The position numbers and the translations under genes are program-made. Of a stretch of DNA of 64,000 nucleotides, positions 50,694 through 60,364 are shown piece after piece (positions within the stretch are counted from its first letter, which is position 1; each line of letters starts with the position of its first letter). The notes under the pieces were generated by a model, which searched no databases, was not told where the DNA came from, and saw nothing but the letters and a program-made list of their open reading frames with translations. Origin of the DNA: Poronia punctata (taxonomy: Eukaryota > Ascomycota > Sordariomycetes > Xylariales > Xylariaceae); contig MU401475.1 in NCBI GenBank assembly GCA_022579005.1, positions 1 through 64,000 of the forward strand. Direction: 5' to 3'.

Positions 50694-52622
50694 ATGGCCG
50701 ATTCCGTCTCGAATTCCACCCCTCCCCTTTCGAGGTCCTCGACGGCATTGACGCCAGCAGGCGTCAACGACCCTGCAGGCGCGCGACCGAGAAATAGGAG
50801 GACGCATTATAGCAATAATGCACCCGCCGTAGGGAAAGACGTGTCTAATCTGCAGCCCATGGGTCCAAGCCCTTCTCCGAGCCGAGGCGTAAGTCCAATG
50901 CCAGCCGCGCGTCTTACCAACATCAAGACGCAGTCCAGCGGATTGTCAAGCCCTCTCAATGGTGCTTTCTCCCGCGGTCTCCTCGAAGGGTCTTGGGCGC
51001 CTAACTGGGCGCAAGTTCAGGATTTTGCGACATCCCTGCTCGACGGCGGATACAGTAGCGAGCCTTCACGTCCAAATAGCAGAAGCGGGTCTAAACCGAC
51101 CCCCAAACCGTTCTGGAAAGGCTTTGCAGGAGCCAACAGATTGACTCGTAAAGTGTCGGCAACATGGGGACCCGCCCCAGCCGACACGTCACGCCCCGTT
51201 CATGGCGACATCGCCGCCGGTTCTATAGCCGAGCGGGAGGCAGAGTTAATGGCGAGAAAGAAAGCAAGCGTATTAGAAAGCCACGAAGGGGTCAATGGCG
51301 GTTTAGACGTCACCGGGAATTACAAGAGGAGGAATTCGGACGAGAACCTGCGGAGTGTGAGCCAGCCTGTCATAGAAGAGTACTTGGTGTATCTGCACCA
51401 CGTACAGCCCACTGACACTTACGCCGGCATCATCCTCCGTTACAGATGCATGGAGCACGCGTTTCGCAAAATCAATGGTCTATGGTCGCGGGATAACATC
51501 CAAGTACGAAAACACCTCATGATACCTGTCGATGCGTGTGAGACCAAAGGCCGGCCTTGTGATCCCCCTTCATTCCGTTCACAAAAGGTTGACCTCTTGG
51601 CTACAACACCCCGGAGCCCCGATAATGGTAGCCTCGGCCAGGCTAGCCATGGGAATTCAGAAAGGCTCCACGACGACTATTTCGGTTCTCTGAAAGGCAA
51701 GGCAACTGAGAATATGGAGCAGGAAACGGATGATCGGCCTTGGGTTCATGTACGATGGGTAAAATTGGACTCACTACAAGAACCGGTGGAGATAGTCAGA
51801 GTCAAACGAACCGCGGTAGGGTATTTCCCTCCCAGGAGAAAGAAGAGCACCCATACCATATCAACATTTTCGACGCCGCGCCAGTCTCTAGATTTGTCGA
51901 AACCGGCGTCGAACACGTCGGGTGTTCCTGAGAGCCCCGGGGGCGTATCTTCGACGCGACGAAGCTCCATTAGCGCAAGGCCGGCAGCCGCTAGCCTCGG
52001 GTCGCCAGCGTCTTCTAGGAGTAGGGTCAATAGTGCGGGTCAAACAGAAAATGTTCCGGCGTGGATGCGCAAACCAGGGGGCGTAGGCTCAATGGGCAGG
52101 AGTGTCAAGGCACCAGGCCCGGCTAGAGATCCGATCAACACATGGGTCAACAAGCGACTTCCCGGTTTTAACATCGACTCGTTACCATCCATGTCGGTCA
52201 TGGGTTCCGAAACGGCCCACTTTGGGTTTTCTAAGACGGCAGAAGAAAGTTCAGGGATCGTGGAGAGTCCGTATGAAGACGGGCGGGAGGTAATGACGCC
52301 GTCACAAAGTGGCATGGGTCTTGAGAATGCAGCGGCATCGGTCGAACATTGGTTGCGTGGGGCTTGGGCTAAAAGACCAGTAACACCGAAACTGGGTTCC
52401 CTACGAAAACCTACCGATGACCTCGACCTTATCGAGCTCACCGACGCTCACAGCGATGACGGACGGGCGGGGGGTCCAGGCGGCCTTTCATCCAGTGGCA
52501 GTCTCTTGGACCAGGGACTTCTTGGCTCTAGCAGTCGAGGCAATGGAGAAGGGTCGTCCACGATGCGTGGCAGGTCGATGGGTCCGGTTGGAGAAGATGG
52601 AAAAGGAAAGAAAGCCTACTGA
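50694..52622 (+). CDS. Intracellular LysM-domain protein
   Basis: Single-exon, 642 aa protein. The ATG at 50694 has a strong context (ACCATGG). There is no signal peptide or membrane helix. A single LysM-like domain lies at about 229-280 (EYLVYLHHVQPTDTYAGIILRY, then INGLWSRDNIQVRKHLMIPV), resembling the LYSMD group of non-secreted LysM proteins rather than secreted chitin-binding effectors. The rest is long Ser/Pro-rich, basic, low-complexity sequence, with a WAPNWAQVQDFATSLLDGG segment (about 101-119) that may be a conserved short motif. The C-terminus is Gly/Ser-rich. Molecular role unknown; LYSMD-type proteins are poorly characterised. Domain call is seen, function is not. Confidence 0.85.
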   Translation: MADSVSNSTPPLSRSSTALTPAGVNDPAGARPRNRRTHYSNNAPAVGKDVSNLQPMGPSPSPSRGVSPMPAARLTNIKTQSSGLSSPLNGAFSRGLLEGSWAPNWAQVQDFATSLLDGGYSSEPSRPNSRSGSKPTPKPFWKGFAGANRLTRKVSATWGPAPADTSRPVHGDIAAGSIAEREAELMARKKASVLESHEGVNGGLDVTGNYKRRNSDENLRSVSQPVIEEYLVYLHHVQPTDTYAGIILRYRCMEHAFRKINGLWSRDNIQVRKHLMIPVDACETKGRPCDPPSFRSQKVDLLATTPRSPDNGSLGQASHGNSERLHDDYFGSLKGKATENMEQETDDRPWVHVRWVKLDSLQEPVEIVRVKRTAVGYFPPRRKKSTHTISTFSTPRQSLDLSKPASNTSGVPESPGGVSSTRRSSISARPAAASLGSPASSRSRVNSAGQTENVPAWMRKPGGVGSMGRSVKAPGPARDPINTWVNKRLPGFNIDSLPSMSVMGSETAHFGFSKTAEESSGIVESPYEDGREVMTPSQSGMGLENAAASVEHWLRGAWAKRPVTPKLGSLRKPTDDLDLIELTDAHSDDGRAGGPGGLSSSGSLLDQGLLGSSSRGNGEGSSTMRGRSMGPVGEDGKGKKAY

Positions 52623-53784
52623 ACAATCTTGAAAAAGTACTACGAATTTTCCGCTGTTCGCCTATTCTGGCGGCTCTCCTGTAGCTCAAACATGTAATAG
52701 TCGACATTCGACATTAGACTTGCATGTTTTCTTGTCTGGTGCGGTCTGCATCGTTGGGGGCGTTCTATTTCCTGGGTTAGTCAAGATGAGCGGGACCGCA
52801 TACTTTTTTACTCTTTATTTTGTATATATTTCTCACACATTCCTCATTCTCTTCCGCCTACTGCATACAAGTACTGGGCGACGACTAGATCTACATAGAT
52901 AGCATGCTGACACATCAATCATCGACTGCCTCCGATTTCATAGTGTGGGCAGGTTATATTGCTTGAGTGAAATGTTTATGGGTAATTATATCATTCAGCA
53001 TGTATTTTCAGTCTATTCTTATCTTGTACTGCTTCGAAATTGAAGGCTAGATATCGTCCAGTATATATGGTTTTTGTAGCGAAACATAGCTCGGAGCAGT
53101 CTACACCTACAACGTCTGCCAATGTTGTGAAGGTGACCCACGCACGCCGAACTACGGGTACGTACCTACCCACCTAACCAACAGAACCTGATAAGATAAG
53201 AATTCCGATGCTCGGTTCACTGCTGTAGCAATAGCAAGAGCTTCAAAGCAACATAACCTACAGACGACACTTTACGATTCAATGACAGCCGTTTAGTTTC
53301 GAATTATCATGGGACATCCCCCCTGAAACCGGTCATCATTCCAACTTTTCCGGCAACACACAGCTCAGGCTCGATCCCCTTAGATTAGGTCACCAGTGAC
53401 CAGTCTACAGCGAGGGGGACCACCGAGGGAGACGAACACGGACGAAGAGTGTTCCAGCACGGCTTATCTACCTGCCCCGGAAATACGAGTACTTCGCCGG
53501 CCTATCTGTCCCTTCGAGAACCTGGACTCGATCCCGAGATTCGAGACTATAGGCGACGGGAGGGGATAAGTAGTGGACATTCCAAAAGGCGCAAAGACGA
53601 CATTTACGAATACCACAAAAGGCTTGACGGCCAGGCGTACTATCGTATAGGTAACCTGCACATGGGCATGCTCGACCCAAACGCCCGCCCGGACTGGACG
53701 CCCAGCATAGTCGGTGGTCTTGGGGCAGTATAGCGACAGGGGAAAAGGAAAAGCGGATAGGGACGGGATAAGCAGGGGAACAAA
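52623..53784. promoter_or_regulatory. Spacer LysM gene / ARV1
   Basis: About 1.16 kb; contains TACGAGTA at 53484-53491. An open frame through 53733 lacks an ATG and protein-like features, so it was not called. Confidence 0.45.
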
Positions 53785-54855
53785 ATGCCCATCTGCATCG
53801 AATGTAGACATCCCGTCCGGACGCTCTGGACCCAGTACTCGGGCGCCGGCGACGCGAGCTCTAATATCCGTCTCACGGTGTGCCGGAATTGCGGGCGCTT
53901 TTGCGATAAATATGTCGAGCATGACTTTGTCGTGCTGTTTATCGACTTGGTGTTGATTAAGCCACAGGTATGTGTGAGCCGAAAGTTTTCTATTCGGTGG
54001 GGGGGAGAGAGGAAGGTTAAAAACGTTTTGGCTAACGGGGAACATAGGTATACCGTCATCTATTACACAATACTTTGATGCGCGACCGCGATCAATTCGA
54101 CGTATGTGCCTTGCCCCTTTTCCCGGCGATGGGCTTTAGCTAATCGAGACATACGTAGCCATCAATAATACGACTGGGCACTCTGCTGCTCCTGTTCGAC
54201 GTTTACTTAACGTGGGCGCGTATCGAAAAGCAGGGCATACCCGATTCCTCGGGTGCGATTGCGTCAGGGAGGAGTAATCTAGGGGTAATAGCTCAACAGC
54301 CCATTGTATTCCAATATATCTTCTTCCGTACGTCTCTCCCCTTCGTCCTTTTTAAAAGGCCCCGCCCCTGGGACGCTGACCAAAAATTCAGTTATCCTCT
54401 GCACATTCTCAACCCTCGCCTTCCACATAAGCATCCGCTTCCTGACCTCGTCACCGGCCTCGCCTCTGTCATTCCTCGGTCTGCTGCCTACCTACACGCG
54501 GCCCAACTCTGTCTCGACGGCCCTCCTCGTCTCGAGCAGTACCAAACTCTTTCCCATCCTCATGGTCATCTGGGATTACGACGTGCCGGCTGCCGCGCGC
54601 TCGCTCGGCTGGGCTGTTGTCGCTAATAATGTCGAGGCCCTCGAGATCCTGCTCGACTGCGGATATGGCGTCGCCGTTATCCTGGCTGGTGCCGGCTCCG
54701 TGGCCCGCTGGCTCGTCGGGAGAAGTATACTCTGGTGTGTAGGTCTCACCGGCGTCGACTCCGTCGCCGGGAGCGATGTCGCTGTTGACGGGAGGGCTTT
54801 GTGGGCTCTGTTGGGCCGGGTTAGGGAATGGGGTGGGAGTTTGGCTGTTGGTTAG
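53785..54855 (+). CDS. ARV1: ARV1, ER sterol/GPI-intermediate homeostasis protein
   Basis: ER membrane protein needed for normal sterol distribution and for handling early GPI intermediates. Exons 53785-53967, 54048-54101, 54159-54327, 54392-54855; introns 53968-54047, 54102-54158, 54328-54391. Product 289 aa. The Arv1 homology domain is at the N-terminus with a zinc-ribbon-like CxxC pair: MPICIECRHPV and TVCRNCGRFCDKYVEHDFVVLFIDLVLIKPQ, continuing VYRHLLHNTLMRDRDQF across intron 1. Three to four hydrophobic segments follow. All introns were needed to keep the family sequence, and the exon sum is 870 nt. It converges on VMA9. Confidence 0.94.
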
Positions 54856-55593
54856 CCGTTCTTTGCTTTATTCTCGGTACTATAAATAGCTGAGATTTTG
54901 ATTGTCTTGTTTTTACTTAGCGCAGCGAATAATGTACCTTTAACCTCTTATCATACCCCTTTCTATAGGCTACTCTTACCATGTTAGTGAACAAGAGACC
55001 ATCTTTTTCATCGCCCAACACCGCCAGTATCATCAGACCGCGTTATGGTCGTGATTCTGAGGAAGTTATATTGATAGATCCAAGGATACCAGCCGGCTTA
55101 CTACAGTTAAAAGATAGACAGTGGCAGGCGGAGAAGGACGAAGATGCCACGACATTAGTGACCATAGCTTGATGCACCCCTGCCCCTACCCTCGTCCTCT
55201 CCCTTCCTTCCTCCCCGTCGGGCTGTTTGGGACCATTCATTTTTCAACTCCATGCATTTGTTGATACAGACCACATATGTTCTGCCCTCTGTAGGACGGT
55301 CCGTGTCCTTCCTGTCCGGTCTAGTCTTTCGATAATCGTACCCCTTTATTAATTATATGTCGACCTCGCACTGAATCTCCGATCCGCAGACGTCAGTTCC
55401 CGGGAAATTTGTCCGATTTCCCTATCCCTATCCCCTCCCCCGCCCCAACCTCGTTCGTATCGGTGTCGAGACTCCATCCGCGTGGTTATTCGGCTTCGTT
55501 TGGATTATTGCTGTTTTTTCTCACAACCGTGAGATTGGGATGTGTAATTCAAGGATATATAGTTTCGTGTTAAAGAAGAAAAAAAACCGCCGT
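54856..55593. other. Convergent 3' spacer, ARV1 / VMA9
   Basis: About 740 bp. An ATG-initiated 63-codon frame at 54981-55172 has no family resemblance and is treated as chance. Otherwise presumed 3' UTRs. Confidence 0.5.
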
Positions 55594-56016
55594 TCAGTGT
55601 TCGTATTGAAACCCTTCTTTAATATCCACGCGCCGAGGCACGATCAACGGGTGTAGTTGAGCCATGAATGTGATGAACCACATTAGATAGCAGCTGACGA
55701 ATGCGATGATGAGGGATGAACGCCAGGTCCTAACAATCAGTCAGTCAGCTAGAGGGGAGAGAGGAATAGGTAAGGGTAAGGGTAGATAGAACTCACGTCT
55801 GGTTCTCTCCCTTTGGTGATAGGAACCATGCGGCGATACACATGGCTGCTACGACTACGAGGCCGACGAAGACGCTGTACCTGTAAAATAAAAAGAAAGA
55901 GGAACGGAATTGATTAGTTTGGGTTTCGTTTTCGAGTTTCTGGAAACCTTGGATGGGGATGGGGATGGGGATGGGGATGGGATGCGATGGTTTGTAGAAG
56001 CGTACCCCTGCGCCAT
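55594..56016 (-). CDS. VMA9: V-type proton ATPase subunit e (VMA9)
   Basis: Small membrane subunit of the V0 sector, needed for assembly of the vacuolar proton pump. Too short and too split for ordinary ORF detection. Exons 56016-56006 (11 nt), 55880-55797, 55729-55594; introns 55881-56005 and 55730-55796. Product 76 aa, the normal size for the family. Two hydrophobic helices: YSVFVGLVVVAAMCIAAWFL and SSLIIAFVSCYLMWFITFMA. Between them is SPKGENQTTW with an N-glycosylation-type NQT, and the protein ends LHPLIVPRRVDIKEGFQYEH. The exon sum is 231 nt. The first exon (MAQG) is supported by the family N-terminus and a GT-AG intron. That intron holds a G-quadruplex-like repeat on the + strand. Confidence 0.92.
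55951..55981 (+). repeat. GGGGAT tandem repeat, G-quadruplex-like, inside VMA9 intron 1
   Basis: Four GGGG runs (55955-58, 55961-64, 55967-70, 55973-76) separated by AT, with a further GGG run at 55979-55981. On the transcribed VMA9 strand it reads CCCCAT, so the G-rich strand is the template strand. Confidence 0.85.
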
Positions 56017-56514
56017 TGTCTCGCTTTTGCTCTGCTGTTTTTTGTGGTGTAATATGAGGTCGGTCGATCGGTCGGTCGAGGCGAGGACAGTATAGCTTTT
56101 GGGTTTATTATTGTCAAGCAGCCCGAGGTCGTTCGTTGTCGAGCTGTAAATCTTTATTCTAGTCGTTGGTATGATGATGCTAGGTTACAGGTAGCCTAGG
56201 ATTCAGGAAGCTCCCGATGCGCCTTGAGCTCCAGTACGCCAAGATTGACTTGCTTAGTCATTGCAGTACCTACCCTGGAGCCACCCGTGCTGTTACTGTT
56301 ACTACGGCTCTTACTGTTACCGGTACTGTTATTACCTGTCAAAGATCGCCTGTATGTGGGTAACGCTACCCTGGAGACAGCATTCCCCTTAACTTTACAT
56401 TCGTACTCGTAAACACCACCATTGCAATTGCATTCTGTTCTCAGTTTGACATATCATCAAATACGTATCTGATAGAAAGTCGACTAAATCATCATAAACT
56501 CATACAGACCATCA
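56017..56514. promoter_or_regulatory. VMA9 upstream region / dehydrogenase 3' flank
   Basis: About 500 bp, carrying GTTACT-type short repeats near 56288-56340 and TACTCGTA at 56404-56411. No gene seen. Confidence 0.45.
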
Positions 56515-57605
56515 TTAAACATCATTTTCAAACTTCAACCCATTCAGCTTCCTCACAGCACCATAGATACCAGCAATATCCCCCTTGGCGCCTCCAGCGT
56601 GATCAGCCACGACCTTGAGGTACTCGTCACCCTGCCTGGCCATATTGAGCTCGACGCCAGCCACCTTCGCAATGCTCAAGGCGTGACCGGCGTCCTTGCG
56701 CGCGTTTTCGGCCGAGAAGAGCGGCTCCTCTCTCTTCCAATACACGCCCTGCGTCATGCGCTCGGCGTAGGCACTATACAGGTTCCCAAACAGGAGATCG
56801 ACGAACTGCTGAACGGGCTCTGTGCCGACTCCCGACTTCTCTCCCAGCGTGAGGCCCTCGCCTAGCTGTGACGCCATGTTCAGGATGAATGAGTTGCCTA
56901 TGATCTTCAGCTTCGACGACGACTCGCATGGCTTGTCGTCGAAGGGGATCTCTGCTCGCCCCATGACACCCGTCATGTATGGGCGGATTCTGTCGATTGA
57001 TGATTTGGGACCCGCTGGTACAAAGCTGGGAAATCAATCGAATTAGATATGCGTAAAAAGGGCGCGGTAAGAAAGTAGGTTGGGTTTGGGTAAATTCACA
57101 CTCACACTAGAGTGCCGGCCTCAGCAACGGCAGGTGGGCCAAAGATGGGCGAAGCAACAAACTCCCCTCCCTTGGCGAGCACGTCTTCGGCCACCTGTTT
57201 CGTCGTGTCCGGGTGAATGGTCGAGCAGTCGACGATCAGCTTCCCCTTGACGTCGGACTGGAGAATAGTGGCGACGGCCTCCCTCACGGCCGCGTCATTG
57301 CTCACGACGGTGAAGATGATGTCTGCCCTTTTCACGCCTTCGGCAATGGTGTCGACGACTTCTGTCTTGCCCGTCGGTAGGGCTGCGGCCAGGTCGTCTG
57401 ATCGCTTCCGGGTGCGGTTGTACAGGATCGGAGGCTTGTCTAGGTTACCTTTGGTTACGAGGTTCTTGCACATTCCCTATTTTCGACACAATGGTTAGTA
57501 GACTGCCTAACCTAGGTATTTTTGATAATAACTTTTATGGGCTTCATTATGTAAACTCACTCTTCCCATATTCCCCAGTCCGACCCACATGAGTTGAGGC
57601 GCCAT
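56515..57605 (-). CDS. Beta-hydroxyacid dehydrogenase (6-phosphogluconate / 3-hydroxyisobutyrate dehydrogenase-like)
   Basis: NAD(P)-dependent dehydrogenase of the beta-hydroxyacid family; the substrate cannot be named. Exons 57605-57561, 57476-57106, 57025-56515; introns 57477-57560 and 57026-57105. Product 308 aa, typical length. The dinucleotide fold opens at once with MAPQLMWVGLGNMGRGMCKNL (GxGxxG). The substrate loop is VDCSTIHPDTT, and GPPAVAEAGTLVFVPAG continues across intron 2. The catalytic-lysine helix is KIIGNSF (K-x3-N), followed by the all-helical C-terminal domain. There is no mitochondrial presequence, unlike classical HIBADH, so a cytosolic role (GLYR/NP60-like) is more likely. 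Divergent from the radical SAM gene. Confidence 0.88.
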
Positions 57606-58437
57606 GATGATAGGTATATGAAGGCTTGGTAATAATTAAATTTTTTCCCTTTTGGTTGCTTTGAAACCTGTAGTTTGTTCTTGAAGTTCCAATATCGGGT
57701 TGATGGCAGTATGATAATGTTGTAAATACCGGTACCGATGCACCGATATGACGTTTGCGGTTCGGAGGGGCAGGTTGTAGTCTAAAGTGTATGCAGATAG
57801 ATAGCAACGCAAGTTATTAAAAGGGAGATAATGCGACCCTGGAGTTTAGACGATGGAAACTAATTGCTGAATAAAACACAAGATAATACCTATGGTTCCT
57901 GTCCGTTTAACTTACCATGTATATATATATTTTCTACGTTGATGTGACTTATACCTTATATTGGTGACATGTTTCGGCGTCGTCTTGTCGGGATTTAAAT
58001 TACCCTGGCGGTTTATTAAGACGAGCCCCGCAAAAATCACCGTCCCGCGCGGCCGCTTCCTAACCACATACCTGGAGCTTCACTTATTCCTAATTTGTCA
58101 CATCTTTTTTTCTTTAAAACAAGTTCGAATTACCAACGTCATTCAATCGACACTTATCTCGGCTTTATATCTCGGAACGCCGAGAGAAGATATTTGCTCG
58201 GTTTTGGGCTTGAAGTCATTAGCGGAAATCTTGGAGCTTTACGTCTATCGTATGTAACCGTGCCTGTATGACAAACGAGCGCAAAGTTCAACCCTTTCCC
58301 CGTAAGAGGTATCTATCGTAAAAGGTCACAAAAATAAGTCTGTACCTTTAAGGCTTCGAAATCGGAATCGAACAGGGTAGGCCCTCTCTCTCTCTCTCTC
58401 TCTCTAATGGGCCTGTCCTCAAACCCCACATATCACG
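57606..58437. promoter_or_regulatory. Divergent promoter, dehydrogenase / radical SAM gene
   Basis: About 830 bp between divergent starts. It ends in a (CT)n tract and an upstream ATG just before the radical SAM gene. Other elements not recognised. Confidence 0.45.
58384..58405 (+). repeat. (CT)n tract upstream of radical SAM gene
   Basis: About 22 bp of uninterrupted CT repeats ending 32 bp before the start codon; probably core promoter or 5' UTR pyrimidine tract. Confidence 0.85.
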
Positions 58438-58451
58438 ATGTTGTCAAGTAG
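58407..58451 (+). promoter_or_regulatory. Possible upstream ORF overlapping the radical SAM start
   Basis: ATG at 58407 begins a 14-codon frame ending in TAG at 58449-58451. It runs across the main ATG (58438) in another frame. It matters only if transcription starts upstream of 58407, which the sequence cannot show. Confidence 0.4.
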
Positions 58452-59713
58452 GATCCGGTCACGGTGGTCGCGATTACGGACACTCGGCCGACGACCGCCC
58501 TCTTACATAATCAAGCAACGTCGGGATCTACATCTCGCACCGCCCTTCTTATTAGACGATTACACCCCTCGGTATCAGCTCTTGTCCGAGGTCGACGCGG
58601 CCAAGAAGCGCTCGCTGGCCTACGCGCATTTGCAGAATTGTAACTTGTGTCCGAGACTATGTGGTGTGAACCGGTTCGAGAAGACGGGCATGTGTCTTAT
58701 TGGAGGGGATGTTAAAGTGAATGTTATCGCACCGCATTTCGGCGAGGGTATGTATCATTGAAAAAGAAAAGAGAAAAAAAAAAAAAAACCTAGAAAGAAG
58801 AAATGAATGACTAACACAAGAGGTGATGGAAAGAACCGTGCATCCAGGGCCACAACGGCAGCGGATCTGTATTCTTCTCAGGGTGTAACCTCCGCTGCTC
58901 ATTCTGTCAGAACCATGATATAGCTCACCAGCGTAACGGGTTTGACCTGACGCCTGAGCAGTTGGCGGAATGGTACATGAAGCTTCAGGAGGTGGGGAAC
59001 GTGCACAATATCAATCGTAAGTTGGGCCGACTTCTAAGGCGGAAGGGGGAGGGGACATGATGAATTAAACCTCGATATCACTAACCCAAACGATAAAAAA
59101 ATCAGTCATAACCCCGGAACACGTGGTCCCCCAAGTCGCCTTATCCATCATCCACGCAAGAGACCTAGGGTTAAAAGTCCCGATAGTATACAACACCTCG
59201 GCTTTCGACTCCCTCGCCTCCCTGGAGCTCCTAGACGGGCTCGTAGACATCTACCTCCCGGACTTCAAAGTGTGGACGACGAAATCGTCGCGCCGTCTCC
59301 TCAAAGCAGACGACTACGCCGCCGCCGCGAGGGAGAGCGTGCGAGCCATGCACGCCCAAGTCGGCGACCTGTGCTTCACCGCCGACGGCATCGCCAAGAC
59401 GGGCCTTCTCGTCCGCCACCTCGTCATGCCGGGTCTCGAGGCCGAGGCTGCCGAGATCGTCCGCTTCATGGCCGAGGAGGTTTCAAAGGATACGTTTGTC
59501 AACATCATGGAGCAATATCGCCCTGATGCGCATGTAGGGAAACCTAGCAGACGGAGGACGGAGAAAGGTGGGCAAGAGGAAGAAGAGGTCCGGTATGCCG
59601 AGATCAATCGTCCCGTTACATCTGAGGAGGTCTCTGCTGCGAGGAAAGCTGCCGAGGCTGTTGGTCTCTGGCGCTTTTGCGATCCGCCTAGACATGATGG
59701 ATTTTCTTTGTGA
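58438..59713 (+). CDS. PflX-like radical SAM Fe-S protein
   Basis: Member of the uncharacterised PflX (PflA-like) radical SAM family, better known from bacteria and archaea. Exons 58438-58747, 58834-59016, 59106-59713; introns 58748-58833 and 59017-59105. Product 366 aa. A basic, Arg-rich N-terminus (about 1-30) could be a mitochondrial presequence. The PflX cysteine block is CNLCPRLCGVNRFEKTGMC (Cys 68, 71, 75, 86). GEEPCIQGHNGSG precedes the radical SAM cluster CNLRCSFC at 121, 125 and 128 (C-x3-C-x2-C). VYNTSAFDSL and VDIYLPDFKVW follow, and the tail WRFCD is typical. A charged insert (about 318-335) interrupts the C-terminal part. The reaction is unknown. Confidence 0.9.
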
Positions 59714-60364
59714 GGGGTTGATGTAGACTACCTACCTGCTTCTAGTATTGATTATGAGTAAATATGCTTAATAAGGTATGTAAGTATTTAGTAAACTGCC
59801 CTTCCATCTACGGAGAATGCAGTTGCTGAAATTCATCGGTACAGACACGAACCAATTTTTGCTACGAATATCTTCCAGCCCGTTGCATGGTGTCTGTTTG
59901 CTATCATACTGAATTCCGTCGCACAGTATTGCGGGGCCCTTCAAAACTATAAACAGGAATACGTACGATTGTCATTCTCCGAAGGTTGATCGAGAATCGC
60001 GCCTTACCCTGCAGAACACCGGGTGGTACTACGTTATGTAGATAAGTATAGAAGCTTGGGGAACATCGTATCCTAGTTGAAACGATACTGTGTTGATATT
60101 ATCTATCTGCTCCCAAGCGTGTTGTACGCGGTATACAGTATCGCGCATTGATGCCCACCCCTGAAGCCTCTGGAATAGGAGTCTTTTGGGGTGGTTACGA
60201 CGTACTCTATGACTACAGCGGGTTTCCATGTGAACCCAAAGTTGTATACGAGATGGCGAGGAAAGATAGGTAATTTTCTCGATTACTTGCGGCTTTATTG
60301 GTCTTGAAGGATGTGCGAGCCTAGAGCTTAAAAGGGGTGGTTGCACCCAGTTGCTGGAATACGT
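59714..60364. other. Convergent 3' spacer, radical SAM gene / ARPC2
   Basis: About 650 bp of presumed 3' UTRs; no feature recognised. Confidence 0.5.

Larger units (their letters stand above)
9222..56411. repeat. Dispersed intergenic octamer TACGAGTA / TACTCGTA
   Basis: Found by eye at 8575, 9222, 9477, 10161, 16686, 26460, 39539, 45051, 49387, 49504, 50053, 50171, 53484 and 56404 (start positions, both orientations). All lie in intergenic DNA except 16686, which is in an intron; none is in coding sequence. Often joined to CCTA or GGTAGGTA. Span given covers most copies (the first, at 8575, lies before it); the sites themselves are 8 bp. Confidence 0.7.

Noticed and set aside
53449..53733. 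94-codon frame upstream of ARV1
   Set aside because: No ATG near the start, no family resemblance, and it sits in the ARV1 promoter region.
54981..55172. 63 aa ATG-initiated frame between ARV1 and VMA9
   Set aside because: Good start codon but no hydrophobic segment, domain or splice context; in a convergent 3' spacer. Conservation in relatives would revive it.
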